Shown: positions 1 to 6,958, counted from the first letter of the stretch. The stretch is DNA of 10,000 nucleotides from Candidatus Hydrogenedens sp. (GCA_020216745.1 JAIWNQ010000245.1:1-10000), one strand, 5' to 3'. A program made the numbers and translations. Notes: generated from the sequence alone by a model not told the origin.

Positions 1-215
1 GTCCGAAATGGTAAGGATGGGCGGGCTCGCTCGCCCCAGTTCGCTTTGTATACCCCCGCAGATATACACTTCTGTTCCAACTCGTTCCACGGAATGAGCT
101 CTTGCATCTGTCTCAAAAATTCCCTACGCCGGGTCGGCTTCTGTGTGGATAGTTCATAATCTAAAAAACTCGTCTGTTCCATTCCTTTCATCATACCTCG
201 TTGTCCTTTCTTCAT
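1..215 (-). CDS. IS5-family transposase, N-terminal part (cut by window edge)
   Basis: The minus strand reads open from an ATG at 213-215 to the window edge, giving 71 residues. The segment SFLDYELSTQKPTRRREFL (residues 16-34), followed by a QMQELIPWNEL stretch and a basic-Pro region (ERARPSLPFR), is the usual start of IS5-group transposases, which read roughly 'SFxDxE...KRTRREXFLxEMxxxVPWxxL ... GRPPxPLxxMLR'. This N-terminal helix precedes the DDE catalytic domain, which would lie to the left of the window. An in-frame TAA lies 15 to 12 bases upstream of the ATG and an AAGGA sits about 10 bases before it, so 215 is a good start; Met8, Met9 and Met12 are alternatives. Full-length members have about 300-370 residues, so whether this copy is intact cannot be judged. 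It is richer in GC than the flanking DNA at 230-600, in keeping with a mobile gene. No terminal inverted repeat could be assigned, because the other end is outside the window. Confidence 0.72.
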   Translation of the reverse strand, partial: MKKGQRGMMKGMEQTSFLDYELSTQKPTRRREFLRQMQELIPWNELEQKCISAGVYKANWGERARPSLPFR

Positions 216-381
216 AGATGGGTTTCCTTAATTGGGTGATTGTTTACCTACTTCTGTAATATATATATACTTCTCCCCTCTCGTTTCATTTTATCTTTTT
301 CCCTTCTCTTTCTTTATAATTTATCTCTAAAATACCAACTTGAAACAAAATTTATTCAAAGATCTTAGATATATTTTTAAT

Positions 382-411
382 TTGACTTTTCTATTCGTTA
401 TATATTATATT
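382..411 (+). promoter_or_regulatory. Candidate sigma70-type promoter for the lipoprotein gene
   Basis: TTGACT at 382-387 and TATATT at 406-411 are separated by 18 bases; each matches its consensus at five of six positions. Transcription would start near 418 and give a leader of about 185 bases before the lipoprotein start at 602. The surrounding region is very AT-rich, so chance matches to the -10 box are common and the -35 box carries most of the weight. Confidence 0.4.
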
Positions 412-433
412 CAAAACAATACTTTGGCAAATA

Positions 434-565
434 GAAAGGAGGTGGTAAACTTTTAAGATTGGGAGTGTGTATGATGGATAAAAACATTAAAAAGAAGAAA
501 GGAGGTGTATAGATAAAAAAAGAGTGCATTTTGAGGAAAGAGTAAATTTAATCATCAAATTTTAA
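434..565 (+). promoter_or_regulatory. Leader with two perfect extended Shine-Dalgarno sequences and a possible 13-codon ORF
   Basis: The 11-base string GAAAGGAGGTG occurs twice, at 434-444 and 497-507. Each contains AAAGGAGGTG, fully complementary to the usual 16S rRNA 3' tail. Neither precedes a long ORF. Between them an ATG at 471, preceded by GGGAG at 461-465, opens a 13-codon reading frame (MMDKNIKKKKGGV) that ends at 510-512, just after the second site. The lipoprotein has its own AAAGGAG at 588-594. What is seen is the repeat and the small frame; a role as translated leader peptide, ribosome standby site or mRNA-stabilising site is inference. The rest of the 216-601 interval is AT-rich and shows no further gene. 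Confidence 0.4.
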
Positions 566-601
566 TCTCAACATTAACCTATTACGTAAAGGAGAAAGTC
601 T

Positions 602-1429
602 ATGTTTACATTAAAAAGATATTCAATGTTTGTAACAATTTTGGTGTGTGTTTCTTTTTGTTTCCTTCTTATGGGTTGCCCATCGGGCGGAATGAAACCA
701 CCTAAAAAATCTACTGCGTTAGAGATAGGTGGTGATTATGTTACCGCTACACTTAAGCTATGGGAAACACAATGGTATTCATTTACTATATCTGGTGACA
801 ACACACCATATGTGTTAATACTTAAAGATGGTCCTAACCCGGCTATGGGTATTCAAGTGGATATATTTTATCAAAACAATGAGAATTTAGAATGGGTAGA
901 ATCAGAAGACTTGAGTAGTTATAACTTAAAGGCAAGGGATACGCTGGTAGCTGAAAAAGCAGGAACTTATTACATCAGAGTTTATGGCTATACAATTCTT
1001 GGTACTGATAAAAATAAAGACATAGTTCAAAACTATGTAATTGGTTTAGCTAAACCAGAAACATATGATAGTGCATCTGAACTGTCTGTTGGTGGCGAAA
1101 GGACATTTAGCGCTATTGGTGACGTGTATAATATCTTCAAATTAACAGGGCTAGATTCAAAGAAGATATATAAAATAACCATTGAATCAGCTATTGATGA
1201 TTCAAAAATTGTTATGGGTGCAAAGCCATATCCGAATGTAAGATTTAGAATCGATGTGTATGATAAAGATGAAAAAGAATATATAACAGCTCGTGAATTT
1301 GATACTTCGCCCATTTATTTAACTCGGCCAAACGTTGAAAAGTATGATTTTTATTTAGTTGTATGGGGTAATGACGAACTTACATCCCAAAAGGTAAAAG
1401 TCAAGTTAGAGGTAGAAGAAGAGGATTAA
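602..1429 (+). CDS. Lipoprotein with two predicted PPC-like beta-sandwich modules
   Basis: This 275-residue protein starts with a lipoprotein signal: basic KR at 5-6, a hydrophobic core at 9-23 and a lipobox LLMGC with the lipidation Cys at 26 (Met at -2 is a tolerated but unusual residue). A short Gly/Pro/Lys linker follows. Residues about 38-150 look like a bacterial pre-peptidase C-terminal (PPC) type beta-sandwich: WYSFTISG near 58-65, alternating hydrophobic strands, then the typical end AGTYYIRVYGY at 120-130. Residues about 158-270 seem to repeat the plan (GGERTFSAIGDVYNIFKLTG) with weaker match. The tail is acidic. It is expected to be exported and anchored to a membrane, probably facing the periplasm or outside. 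No catalytic residues are evident, so a binding or structural role is likelier than an enzyme. An AAAGGAG at 588-594 supports the 602 start; Met9 is a weaker alternative. It is the only plus-strand gene, is monocistronic, and lies between two insertion-sequence remnants. The domain call is from pattern, not alignment. Confidence 0.85.
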   Translation: MFTLKRYSMFVTILVCVSFCFLLMGCPSGGMKPPKKSTALEIGGDYVTATLKLWETQWYSFTISGDNTPYVLILKDGPNPAMGIQVDIFYQNNENLEWVESEDLSSYNLKARDTLVAEKAGTYYIRVYGYTILGTDKNKDIVQNYVIGLAKPETYDSASELSVGGERTFSAIGDVYNIFKLTGLDSKKIYKITIESAIDDSKIVMGAKPYPNVRFRIDVYDKDEKEYITAREFDTSPIYLTRPNVEKYDFYLVVWGNDELTSQKVKVKLEVEEED

Positions 1430-1496
1430 AACAATCTCTATCTACTATTGATTTTTTATTAATATTCTAAGATTAGAATTTTAATACCTTGAATAT

Positions 1497-1535
1497 AGGT
1501 AAGATTAGAAATAATGTTTCTAATCTTACCTTTTT
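1497..1535 (+). terminator. Rho-independent terminator of the lipoprotein gene
   Basis: GGTAAGATTAGAAA (1498-1511) pairs perfectly with TTTCTAATCTTACC (1517-1530) around a 5-base loop, and A1497-T1531 extends the stem to 15 pairs. A TTTTTGTT tract follows. The stem is AU-rich but long. A second copy of the 5' arm core, TAAGATTAGA, lies at 1468-1477 and could compete for the same 3' arm. The lack of a T tract on the other side makes it directional to the plus strand. Confidence 0.85.
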
Positions 1536-1541
1536 GTTAAT

Positions 1542-2242
1542 TGTCCCGTTGCGACAGATTATAATTTGATAAATTAAAAGAGGGCTTAAAAAGGAAGGGG
1601 ATTTTTATCATACCATTCCCGAAGTTTCTCTGCTGGGCTTTTGTTGTGCAATATCCTATGTTTATGAACATAATTATAACAATGAATATATTGGTTTAAT
1701 CTATCCATAAGCTTTTTGTAATCCTGTAAAGTAAAGTTGTTTTAGAATATCTACTATTCCACCATTAAACTGTTCGACCAATCCATTGGTATTTGGCGTA
1801 TAGGGACAAATAAGCCGATGATCTATCTCCTCTTAATAACCCCATGTCTATTACTGAAATACATTTCCTCGATTCCCATTTGGAATGAATAGTTTCGATA
1901 CCGCACTAAACCATCAATCCCCAGCCCTGTACTACGCCTCACACAACATAACACATTACCGCCAACCCCGACAGATTAAATACCACCCTTAACCGATGGA
2001 GACGAAATGACCTGTCTGTTAATTTCTCTCTATGCTTCCACTAATATACTGTTTGTGACTTAACCACAATCGCTTCACAGGAGCCATTATTATCATCTCT
2101 TCCAGTTGAACTGTTGTCTTGGTGTTTGGATGATCCTTAATTATCTATCCCATTTTTGATTCCTGAATATTGCCTGTTTTATTCCTTTTCTTATCCTTTG
2201 ATATTTACTATAACATCCCTCACAATCTGTAACTACATAACA
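1542..2242 (-). mobile_element. Degenerate IS481-family insertion sequence, internally deleted
   Basis: The decayed transposase at 1586-2153 is framed by imperfect terminal inverted repeats: TGTCCCGTTGCGACAGATT at 1542-1560 against AATCTGTAACTACATAACA at 2224-2242. They match at 13 of 19 positions, including the terminal TGT/ACA typical of IS481-family ends and an inner ACAGATT/AATCTGT block. The 89-base distance from right end to start codon and 44 bases from stop to left end are normal for such elements. At about 0.7 kb the copy is shorter than the usual 1.1-1.2 kb, in line with the missing centre of the transposase. No matching target-site duplication is visible (TTAAT on one side, TATAG on the other), so the exact borders are tentative. 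Confidence 0.45.
1586..2153 (-). pseudogene. IS481-family (rve/DDE) transposase remnant
   Basis: Five segments in shifting minus-strand frames line up in order with an IS481-type transposase. From the ATG at 2151-2153: 'MG-stop-IIKDHPNTKTTVQLEE', the usual N-terminal start, with a nonsense codon at position 3. Next, in another frame, WKHREKLTDRSFRLHRLR, matching the helix-turn-helix block 'YKWKHR..xxDRSxRPHRL'. Then RRSTGLGIDGLV...SNRHGVIKRR, like 'LxLDDLL...CLxRHGI'. Then HRLICPYTPNTNGLVEQFN, which holds the catalytic Glu region of the DDE core. Finally DYKKLMDRLNQYIHCYNYVH and SPAEKLREWYDKNP to a TAA at 1586-1588. The part between the RHG block and the HRL block, normally some 120-140 residues with both catalytic Asp residues, is absent. 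At least three frame changes and several stops show it is dead. Family placement rests on remembered motif order and could shift to a neighbouring rve family. Confidence 0.8.
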
Positions 2243-2389
2243 TATAGGGTTATAAGCTAGCATGCAACTGTTAAGGGTAGAGGAAATATGAAATATAACA
2301 ACAAGCCATCTGGGGTGGATGGCTTGTGTATAATAGGATAAATAAATCTTTATATTATCAAGAGTTAATATTTTTTGATTGCGATTTGA
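2243..2389. other. Short intergenic spacer between IS remnant and pilin array
   Basis: AT-rich spacer with no credible gene. Its one clear element is the hairpin at 2301-2327 (described separately). A plus-strand 17-codon frame from 2288 overlaps the hairpin and is not believed to be a gene. Confidence 0.5.
2291..2327 (-). terminator. Hairpin terminator of the first prepilin-like gene
   Basis: ACAAGCCATC (2301-2310) pairs perfectly with GATGGCTTGT (2318-2327) around a 7-base loop. Read on the minus strand it follows the stop of the gene ending at 2390 by about 60 bases and is followed by TGTTATATTT, an interrupted U tract. It is a plausible but not strong intrinsic terminator. Its stem sequence is unrelated to the hairpins behind the next two paralogues. 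Confidence 0.55.
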
Positions 2390-3367
2390 TTACATACTGC
2401 CGAGAAGTGCGGTTATAAGATTTGCAACAACACCAACTACAGGTTCAGTGCCTGGAACATTTTGGTCATAAAGGTCAGGATCAGGGGTGTAGCGAATAAA
2501 TTCTACATGCCCGTCCATATATAATACATTACAACCACCTGGAATATGGTTAAATACCGCCTCCTTTGCGGCCGGCGTTGCAAATGTGTCTAACATAATC
2601 CAGACATTGCTTTGTGCAGCACTCGAACTCGCTGGATTGTTAACATCTGTTATAAGGAACCGTTCGATACCTTCTCTTAGACGGTATACAATATTTCCGC
2701 CACCGTTACCATAACCAAGCCACGGGTCTTTTAAAACTGAGTCATGGTCCATTACCCTCATTAATGCGGTTGGGTCTGTCTTGTTGATGTATTTGCCGAC
2801 TTCATCTCCAAAATCAGTTGCTAATGCATCCAATGAAGCAAGAAATTGAATCGGTGTAGGAACAAGCGGGTCAAAGTTCGCTCCACCTGCAGTTAGTAAA
2901 AGAGCAGTAAGGTTAAAATAAGTTAAAGATGCAATGGCTTTAAAGTTATCAAAGACCCAACCAAAGTAAGCATAACTCGCATCAATATCTTCTGATATTT
3001 CGACTAAATTTCCATTGTGGTCCTCAATACGTTTTCTGTGTTCACTTGCACCCGCATCGGAAGGACAAATAATTATATAAGGGTCTGTTAAATATTCTGG
3101 ATAAATCAAATTAACTTGAGGACCTACAGCAAAGGCTTGTTCAAAAGTTGCTGGGTTGAAAGTCTGCATTGGTGGATAGCGTTCTCCTTTACTTTCATTT
3201 GCATACATCTTGAAGACCAATCCCCATTGCTTTAAATTATTCTGACAAGATGAACGACGAGCCGCTTCACGGGCGCGAGCAAGTGCTGGCAATAAAATTG
3301 CCGCAAGGATACCGATGATTGCGATGACTACTAACAGTTCGATGAGAGTGAAACCTCTTTTCTTCAT
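2390..3367 (-). CDS. Prepilin-type protein with H-X10-DG motif (paralogue A)
   Basis: This 325-residue protein has a class III prepilin signal: KKRG|FTLIE with cleavage expected after Gly5, Phe at mature position 1 and Glu at mature position 5, then a hydrophobic helix to about residue 29 (ending [14 protein letters not shown]). The prepilin peptidase would cut it and methylate the Phe, and the helix would pack it into a pilus or pseudopilus. Behind it come [18 protein letters not shown] (41-58), an IIICPSD motif with Cys101, [10 protein letters not shown] (131-140), a variable stretch (141-199), a conserved block from GYGNGGGN through [19 protein letters not shown] (218-246), and [20 protein letters not shown] (274-293). 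The last is like the H-X9-DG prepilin-processing-associated motif but with ten residues between His and Asp. ATAAGGATTT precedes the start. Own terminator at 2291-2327, so probably monocistronic. Role of the globular domain is unknown. Confidence 0.88.
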   Translation of the reverse strand: MKKRGFTLIELLVVIAIIGILAAILLPALARAREAARRSSCQNNLKQWGLVFKMYANESKGERYPPMQTFNPATFEQAFAVGPQVNLIYPEYLTDPYIIICPSDAGASEHRKRIEDHNGNLVEISEDIDASYAYFGWVFDNFKAIASLTYFNLTALLLTAGGANFDPLVPTPIQFLASLDALATDFGDEVGKYINKTDPTALMRVMDHDSVLKDPWLGYGNGGGNIVYRLREGIERFLITDVNNPASSSAAQSNVWIMLDTFATPAAKEAVFNHIPGGCNVLYMDGHVEFIRYTPDPDLYDQNVPGTEPVVGVVANLITALLGSM

Positions 3368-3448
3368 AGGACAAATCCTTATAATAGTAGTTTAATAAAT
3401 ATTGACTATCCTTATATTATATATTATTTTTTTCAATATTTAAAATAA

Positions 3449-3480
3449 AATTCGTGCAGTTTATTCAAACTGCACGAATT
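3449..3480 (-). terminator. Rho-independent terminator of paralogue B
   Basis: AATTCGTGCAGTTT (3449-3462) pairs perfectly with AAACTGCACGAATT (3467-3480) around a 4-base loop. On the minus strand it sits 26 bases after the stop of the gene ending at 3507 and is followed by TTATTTTA. The core CGTGCAGTTT/AAACTGCACG is shared with the hairpin behind paralogue C. The remaining 80 bases to the start of paralogue A must hold that gene's promoter; the sequence there is too AT-rich to single out one. Confidence 0.85.
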
Positions 3481-3506
3481 CTTTATATAATAAACAATTA
3501 TTTCAG

Positions 3507-4499
3507 TTATTGTGAACCAGCTGCTATTACAGACACCATATTTGCCACTGTTGCGACAATAGGCTCCGTCCCATTAACACTTGTACCAGTTGGATCCGCA
3601 ACAAGATTATTTGTAGCTACGTATCTAATAAATTCAACATGACCATCCATGTAAAGCACATTACAACCACCTGGAATATGATTGAACAAATCACCAGCAA
3701 CTCCACCTGCAGAGAAGGTATCCATCATAATCCATATAGAACTTTGTGCATTGTTACTTGCCGCTGGATTATTAATATCAGTAATGAGAAAGCGTTCAAT
3801 ACCTTCACGCAAGCGGTATATGGTATTTCCACCACCATTACCATAGCCTGCCCAGCTAGATGGTAATTGTGAATCCTGGTCCATTACTTTCATTAAAGCA
3901 GTTGGGTCAGAACCACTAACATAGGCGGTTACTAATGCTGTATTTGCATTATATAATCCATCTAATGCTGCGCCTAATTGGATAGGAACAGGCTGACTGG
4001 TATCAAACGCACCACCTAACAATGAAATCAATATACCTACAATGGTAAATTGGTTAGCAGGTGCAGATGGCTTTAATTTATCAAATACCCAACCAAAATA
4101 AGCGTAACTTTCATCAATATAATCCGAAAGTTCTATTAAGTTACCCTCATGTTCTTCAAGTCTCCTTCTCATATTCGATGCACTGGGGTCAGATGGACAA
4201 ATAATGATATATGGGTCTGTAAGATATTCAGGATATAGAGTACTTACCTGTGGACCTGCTGCAATAGCATCATCATTCTCTAATGGGTTATAAGTTTGTA
4301 ATGGAGGATATCTTTCACCTTTGGTTTCATTGGCATACATTTTGTAGACCAATCCCCATTGTTTCAGGTTGTTCTGACAACTTGAACGACGTGCTGCTTC
4401 ACGAGCACGAGCGAGTGCTGGCAATAAAATTGCCGCGAGGATGCCGATGATAGCAATTACCACCAGCAATTCGATGAGCGTAAAACCTTTTTTCTTCAT
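3507..4499 (-). CDS. Prepilin-type protein with H-X10-DG motif (paralogue B)
   Basis: 330 residues with the same plan as paralogue [10 protein letters not shown] cleavage site after Gly5, hydrophobic helix to about 29, Cys41, IIICPSD with Cys101, [10 protein letters not shown] at 131-140, a conserved block from YGNGGGN through [19 protein letters not shown], and [20 protein letters not shown] with His274 and Asp285. The variable middle reads [17 protein letters not shown] and is close to paralogue C, not A. In contrast the first 100 or so bases match A better, including a 23-base stretch with identical synonymous choices, and the ribosome site ATAAGGATTTATCT is nearly that of A. The C-terminal tail is the longest of the set (37 residues after RY) and ends AAGSQ. 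It has its own promoter candidate at 4534-4562 and terminator at 3449-3480. An extracytoplasmic pilus-like subunit is likely; no ligand or partner can be read from the sequence. Confidence 0.88.
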   Translation of the reverse strand: MKKKGFTLIELLVVIAIIGILAAILLPALARAREAARRSSCQNNLKQWGLVYKMYANETKGERYPPLQTYNPLENDDAIAAGPQVSTLYPEYLTDPYIIICPSDPSASNMRRRLEEHEGNLIELSDYIDESYAYFGWVFDKLKPSAPANQFTIVGILISLLGGAFDTSQPVPIQLGAALDGLYNANTALVTAYVSGSDPTALMKVMDQDSQLPSSWAGYGNGGGNTIYRLREGIERFLITDINNPAASNNAQSSIWIMMDTFSAGGVAGDLFNHIPGGCNVLYMDGHVEFIRYVATNNLVADPTGTSVNGTEPIVATVANMVSVIAAGSQ

Positions 4500-4533
4500 A
4501 AGATAAATCCTTATGTTAGAGGTTAATTGTTTG

Positions 4534-4562
4534 ATTATAAAGTTAAACAGGGAATTAGTCTA
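4534..4562 (-). promoter_or_regulatory. Candidate sigma70 promoter of paralogue B
   Basis: On the minus strand TAGACT (4557-4562) and TATAAT (4534-4539) are 17 bases apart: a perfect -10 and a -35 matching four of six. Transcription would begin near 4527, about 28 bases before the ATG at 4499. The -35 lies directly behind the T tract of the paralogue C terminator, so the two genes are cleanly insulated. Confidence 0.6.
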
Positions 4563-4599
4563 ACAAAAAACTCGTGCAGTTTGCAAAAACTGCACGAGT
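4563..4599 (-). terminator. Rho-independent terminator of paralogue C
   Basis: ACTCGTGCAGTTT (4570-4582) pairs perfectly with AAACTGCACGAGT (4587-4599) around a 4-base loop; on the minus strand TTTTTTG follows. It lies 26 bases after the stop of the gene ending at 4626, the same distance as in paralogue B, and shares the core CGTGCAGTTT/AAACTGCACG with it, so the hairpin was probably duplicated together with the gene. Confidence 0.9.
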
Positions 4600-4625
4600 A
4601 AAAACCTTACGGAGGTAATTCAAAA

Positions 4626-5591
4626 TTAAAAGGCAGCTACAAGATTTCCGATTGTAGAAATAACAGGCGGTGTCCCAGGGACATCGGTGTCCGTTGGATT
4701 TGGGTCCGCAATGTAACGAATAAACTCAACATGTCCATCCATATAAAGCACATTACAACCACCTGGAATATGATTGAATAGTGCTTCTGAGGCATTTGCA
4801 TTGGCAAACGTATCTAACATAATCCAAACACTACTTTGAGCATTGTTACTTGATGCGGGATTGTTAATATCTGTGATAAGGAAACGCTCAATACCTTCAC
4901 GCAAACGATATATAGTATTTCCACCACCATTACCATAACCTGCCCACGTAGATGGTAATTGCGAATCCTGGTCCATCACTTTCATTAAAGCAGTTGGGTC
5001 TGAACCACCGACGAAAGCACTTACTAATGCTGTATTTGCATTATAAAGTCCATCTAATGCTGCACCTAATTGAATAGGAGCAGGGACACTTGAATCAAAA
5101 CTACCACCACCTAATGCTGCAAGTATACCAACAATAGTAAAACTGCTTGCTGGAGCAGATGGCTTTAGATTGTCAAACACCCAACCAAAGTAAGCATAAC
5201 TCGCGTCAACTTCATCACTGATACGAACTAAATCACCATTATTCTCCTCAATTCTTCTCTTTGTATCCGCAGCTTGTGCATCTGAAGGACAAATAATAAT
5301 ATAGGGGTCTGTTAAATATTCCGGATAAAGCGTGCTAACCTGCGGACCTGCAGCCAATGCGTCATCGTTGGTTATTGGATTGTAAGTCTGCAATGGTGGA
5401 AATCTTTCGCCCTTGGCTTCATTGGAATACATTTTGAAGACCAATCCCCATTGCTTAAGATTATTCTGGCAACTGGAACGTCTTGCTGCTTCTCGTGCCC
5501 GTGCCAGAGCGGGAAGTAATATCGCAGCAAGAATACCAATAATGGCTATGACGACTAATAATTCAATTAATGTGAAACCTTTTTTACTCAT
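4626..5591 (-). CDS. Prepilin-type protein with H-X10-DG motif (paralogue C)
   Basis: 321 residues. SKKG|FTLIE cleavage after Gly5, hydrophobic helix to about 29, Cys41, IIICPSD with Cys101, [10 protein letters not shown] at 131-140, the conserved NGGGN and [19 protein letters not shown] block, and [20 protein letters not shown] with His274, Cys279 and Asp285. The middle ([17 protein letters not shown], then [18 protein letters not shown]) is nearly the same as in paralogue B, down to many shared codons. The N-terminal 100 bases use quite different synonymous codons from A and B. The short C-terminal tail (28 residues) ends NLVAAF. AAAGGAG lies about 9 bases before the ATG, a better ribosome site than in A or B. 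Extended -10 promoter candidate at 5668-5676 and own terminator. Likely pilus-like or pseudopilus-like surface protein of unknown purpose. Confidence 0.88.
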   Translation of the reverse strand: MSKKGFTLIELLVVIAIIGILAAILLPALARAREAARRSSCQNNLKQWGLVFKMYSNEAKGERFPPLQTYNPITNDDALAAGPQVSTLYPEYLTDPYIIICPSDAQAADTKRRIEENNGDLVRISDEVDASYAYFGWVFDNLKPSAPASSFTIVGILAALGGGSFDSSVPAPIQLGAALDGLYNANTALVSAFVGGSDPTALMKVMDQDSQLPSTWAGYGNGGGNTIYRLREGIERFLITDINNPASSNNAQSSVWIMLDTFANANASEALFNHIPGGCNVLYMDGHVEFIRYIADPNPTDTDVPGTPPVISTIGNLVAAF

Positions 5592-5916
5592 ACAACCATA
5601 CTCCTTTGCTTATTAGCAGTTAAAAGTTAAGAAGGTTAATTAAACCTCCGCTGGTTTTTATAACATTATTATACCATTTAAATTCAATAAAATGCAAATT
5701 AAAGGAATGATTATAGGTTAATATATATAATTACAATAATATTGCTAATATTATTTGCCACATCCAACCCTTCATCTATTTAGATTAGAATTCTACTATG
5801 TATTCAACCCCTTTAGCATATTTTGTCATATAATTCAAATCGGTAACTTAAATGGTAAGAATGACCATTAAAAAACCAAGATATTTTATTGAAATTCGGC
5901 AATTTATTGCGGGATA
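5592..5916. other. AT-rich intergenic region upstream of paralogue C
   Basis: No gene is visible on either strand in these 325 bases. The right part (5592-5680) holds the minus-strand leader and promoter of paralogue C. The leader contains a small hairpin, AAACC/GGTTT, at 5643-5658 with a 6-base loop, and next to it an AAGGTTAATTAAACCT near-palindrome that could pair in competition; these are weak. No clear terminator is seen behind the broken fourth paralogue ending at 5917. Confidence 0.5.
5668..5676 (-). promoter_or_regulatory. Extended -10 promoter candidate of paralogue C
   Basis: The minus strand carries TGGTATAAT, a TGn-extended perfect -10 box, in an AT-rich setting without a convincing -35. 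Start of transcription would be near 5661, giving a leader of about 70 bases to the ATG at 5591. The same TGGTATAAT string occurs upstream of nadA. Confidence 0.5.
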
Positions 5917-6896
5917 TTAGAATTGACTAAAATCAATTTTTTCGAGTGCATTTGTTACGGTCGCCACCCCCCTATTAATAGGTGCCGGTCCATTTTCCTG
6001 GTATCTTAAAAATTCGACATGCCCATCAAAGAAAAGCACATTTGAACCTCCAGGTATATGGTTATATAAAGAAGGGTCGGATGTAAGTTTATCCATCATA
6101 ACCCACATATTGCTTTGTGCTTTTGCACTGGACGCAGGGTTGTTGATATCCGTAATCAAGAACCGCTCAATACCTTCTCTGAGACGGTAGATTATGTTAC
6201 TACCACCATTCCCGATTGGAGGTTGTCCTGTCAATGCTGAAGTTGCCTGAGAAATAACAATATCTTTATCGGCTCTACCATTTTCATGCTGCAAGAAGAA
6301 GGGTAAAACAGCCTCTAATAACCCTTGAATAATCTGTGTAGGTGCATAACCACTAACAACGTTTAAGAAAGGCACAAGGGATAGATTTGTTTGTGGGTCT
6401 GTGGTATCTCCACGGTCAAATACCCAGCCTAAGTAATAGTAGCTTACCTGCATGTTCCACATCCCTCGCCCTTTCTGTGAACAGGGAAATGTTATATCCG
6501 TCTGCTGAGTAATAGGGTTGATAAGGTTTTCAGAGGTATGTTTAGGGTCAGATGGGAAATCAGGATATTTACATCTGTTAAATATTCTGGATATACCGCT
6601 TTTGGAGAGGGTCCAGCTACAATAATCGATTTATTGCCCATCGATGGGAAACCTATTTGGTCACAATCGATAGCTGTTGTATACTCCATCGGCACAGGTG
6701 GATATTTACCACCGGCTGATTCACCGGAATACATCTTAAAAACCAGTCCCCATTGTTTAAGATTATTCTGACAGGAGGCTCTACGAGCGGACTCTCTTGC
6801 CCGGGCTAATGCCGGCAACAGGATTGCTGCTAATATCCCAATAATAGCGATTGCAACCAATAACTCTATCAAAGTAAATCCTAATTTTTGTCTCAT
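5917..6896 (-). pseudogene. Prepilin-type protein (paralogue D), broken by a single-base frameshift
   Basis: The reading frame from the ATG at 6896 (AGGAG about 7 bases upstream) encodes QKLG|FTLIE, the hydrophobic helix, [18 protein letters not shown] and [13 protein letters not shown] (to residue 113), then runs out of frame to a stop at 6492. In the paralogues the next residues are CPSD. Here the bases read ATTTCCCATCTGAC where ATTTGCCCATCTGAC would give ICPSD, so one G is missing at 6556-6557. In the next frame the homology goes on: [11 protein letters not shown], then [30 protein letters not shown] and HIPGGSNVLFFDGHVEFLRY to the stop at 5917. Restoring one base gives 981 bases, or 326 residues, the family length. 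The rest is intact, with no other stop, so this is either a very recent lesion or a sequencing error. It is the most divergent member: Ser in place of Cys in GGSN and its own middle region. Confidence 0.85.
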
Positions 6897-6958
6897 AAAT
6901 ATCTCCTATGAACTTTTATAATTCCTATGGATATAAGATATTGTGTTTGATGGTTTAG

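Noticed and set aside
524..565. Short GTG-started frame (13 codons) behind the second strong SD
   Set aside because: The SD lies about 18 bases from the GTG, too far for normal initiation, and no ATG is available in range.
1033..1314. Minus-strand 93-residue frame inside the lipoprotein gene
   Set aside because: It is a shadow of the well-supported plus-strand gene, with no ribosome site or recognisable family.
2288..2341. Plus-strand 17-codon frame with AGAGGAA before its ATG
   Set aside because: It overlaps the terminator hairpin of paralogue A and encodes nothing recognisable.
3454..3866. Two plus-strand frames (62 and 75 residues) over the 3' end of paralogue B
   Set aside because: They run antisense to a strongly conserved coding region, and one includes the terminator hairpin; composition is not protein-like.
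3449..4599. The two similar hairpins as units of a CRISPR array or attachment sites
   Set aside because: Only two copies, about 1.1 kb apart, each at a gene 3' end with a following T tract; intrinsic terminators explain them.
5413..5616. Plus-strand 67-residue frame antisense to the start of paralogue C
   Set aside because: It is the complement of the conserved prepilin helix region; a similar antisense frame over paralogue D (6538-6771) arises for the same reason.
5850..5875. AATGGT/ACCATT inverted repeat as terminator of paralogue D
   Set aside because: Only six pairs, and the run of T on the minus strand lies before the hairpin, not after it.
5917..6462. A separate 181-residue gene starting at Met 6462
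   Set aside because: The homology to the other prepilin genes runs upstream of this Met in the same frame to the frameshift at 6556-6557, so it is the second half of paralogue D, not an independent gene.
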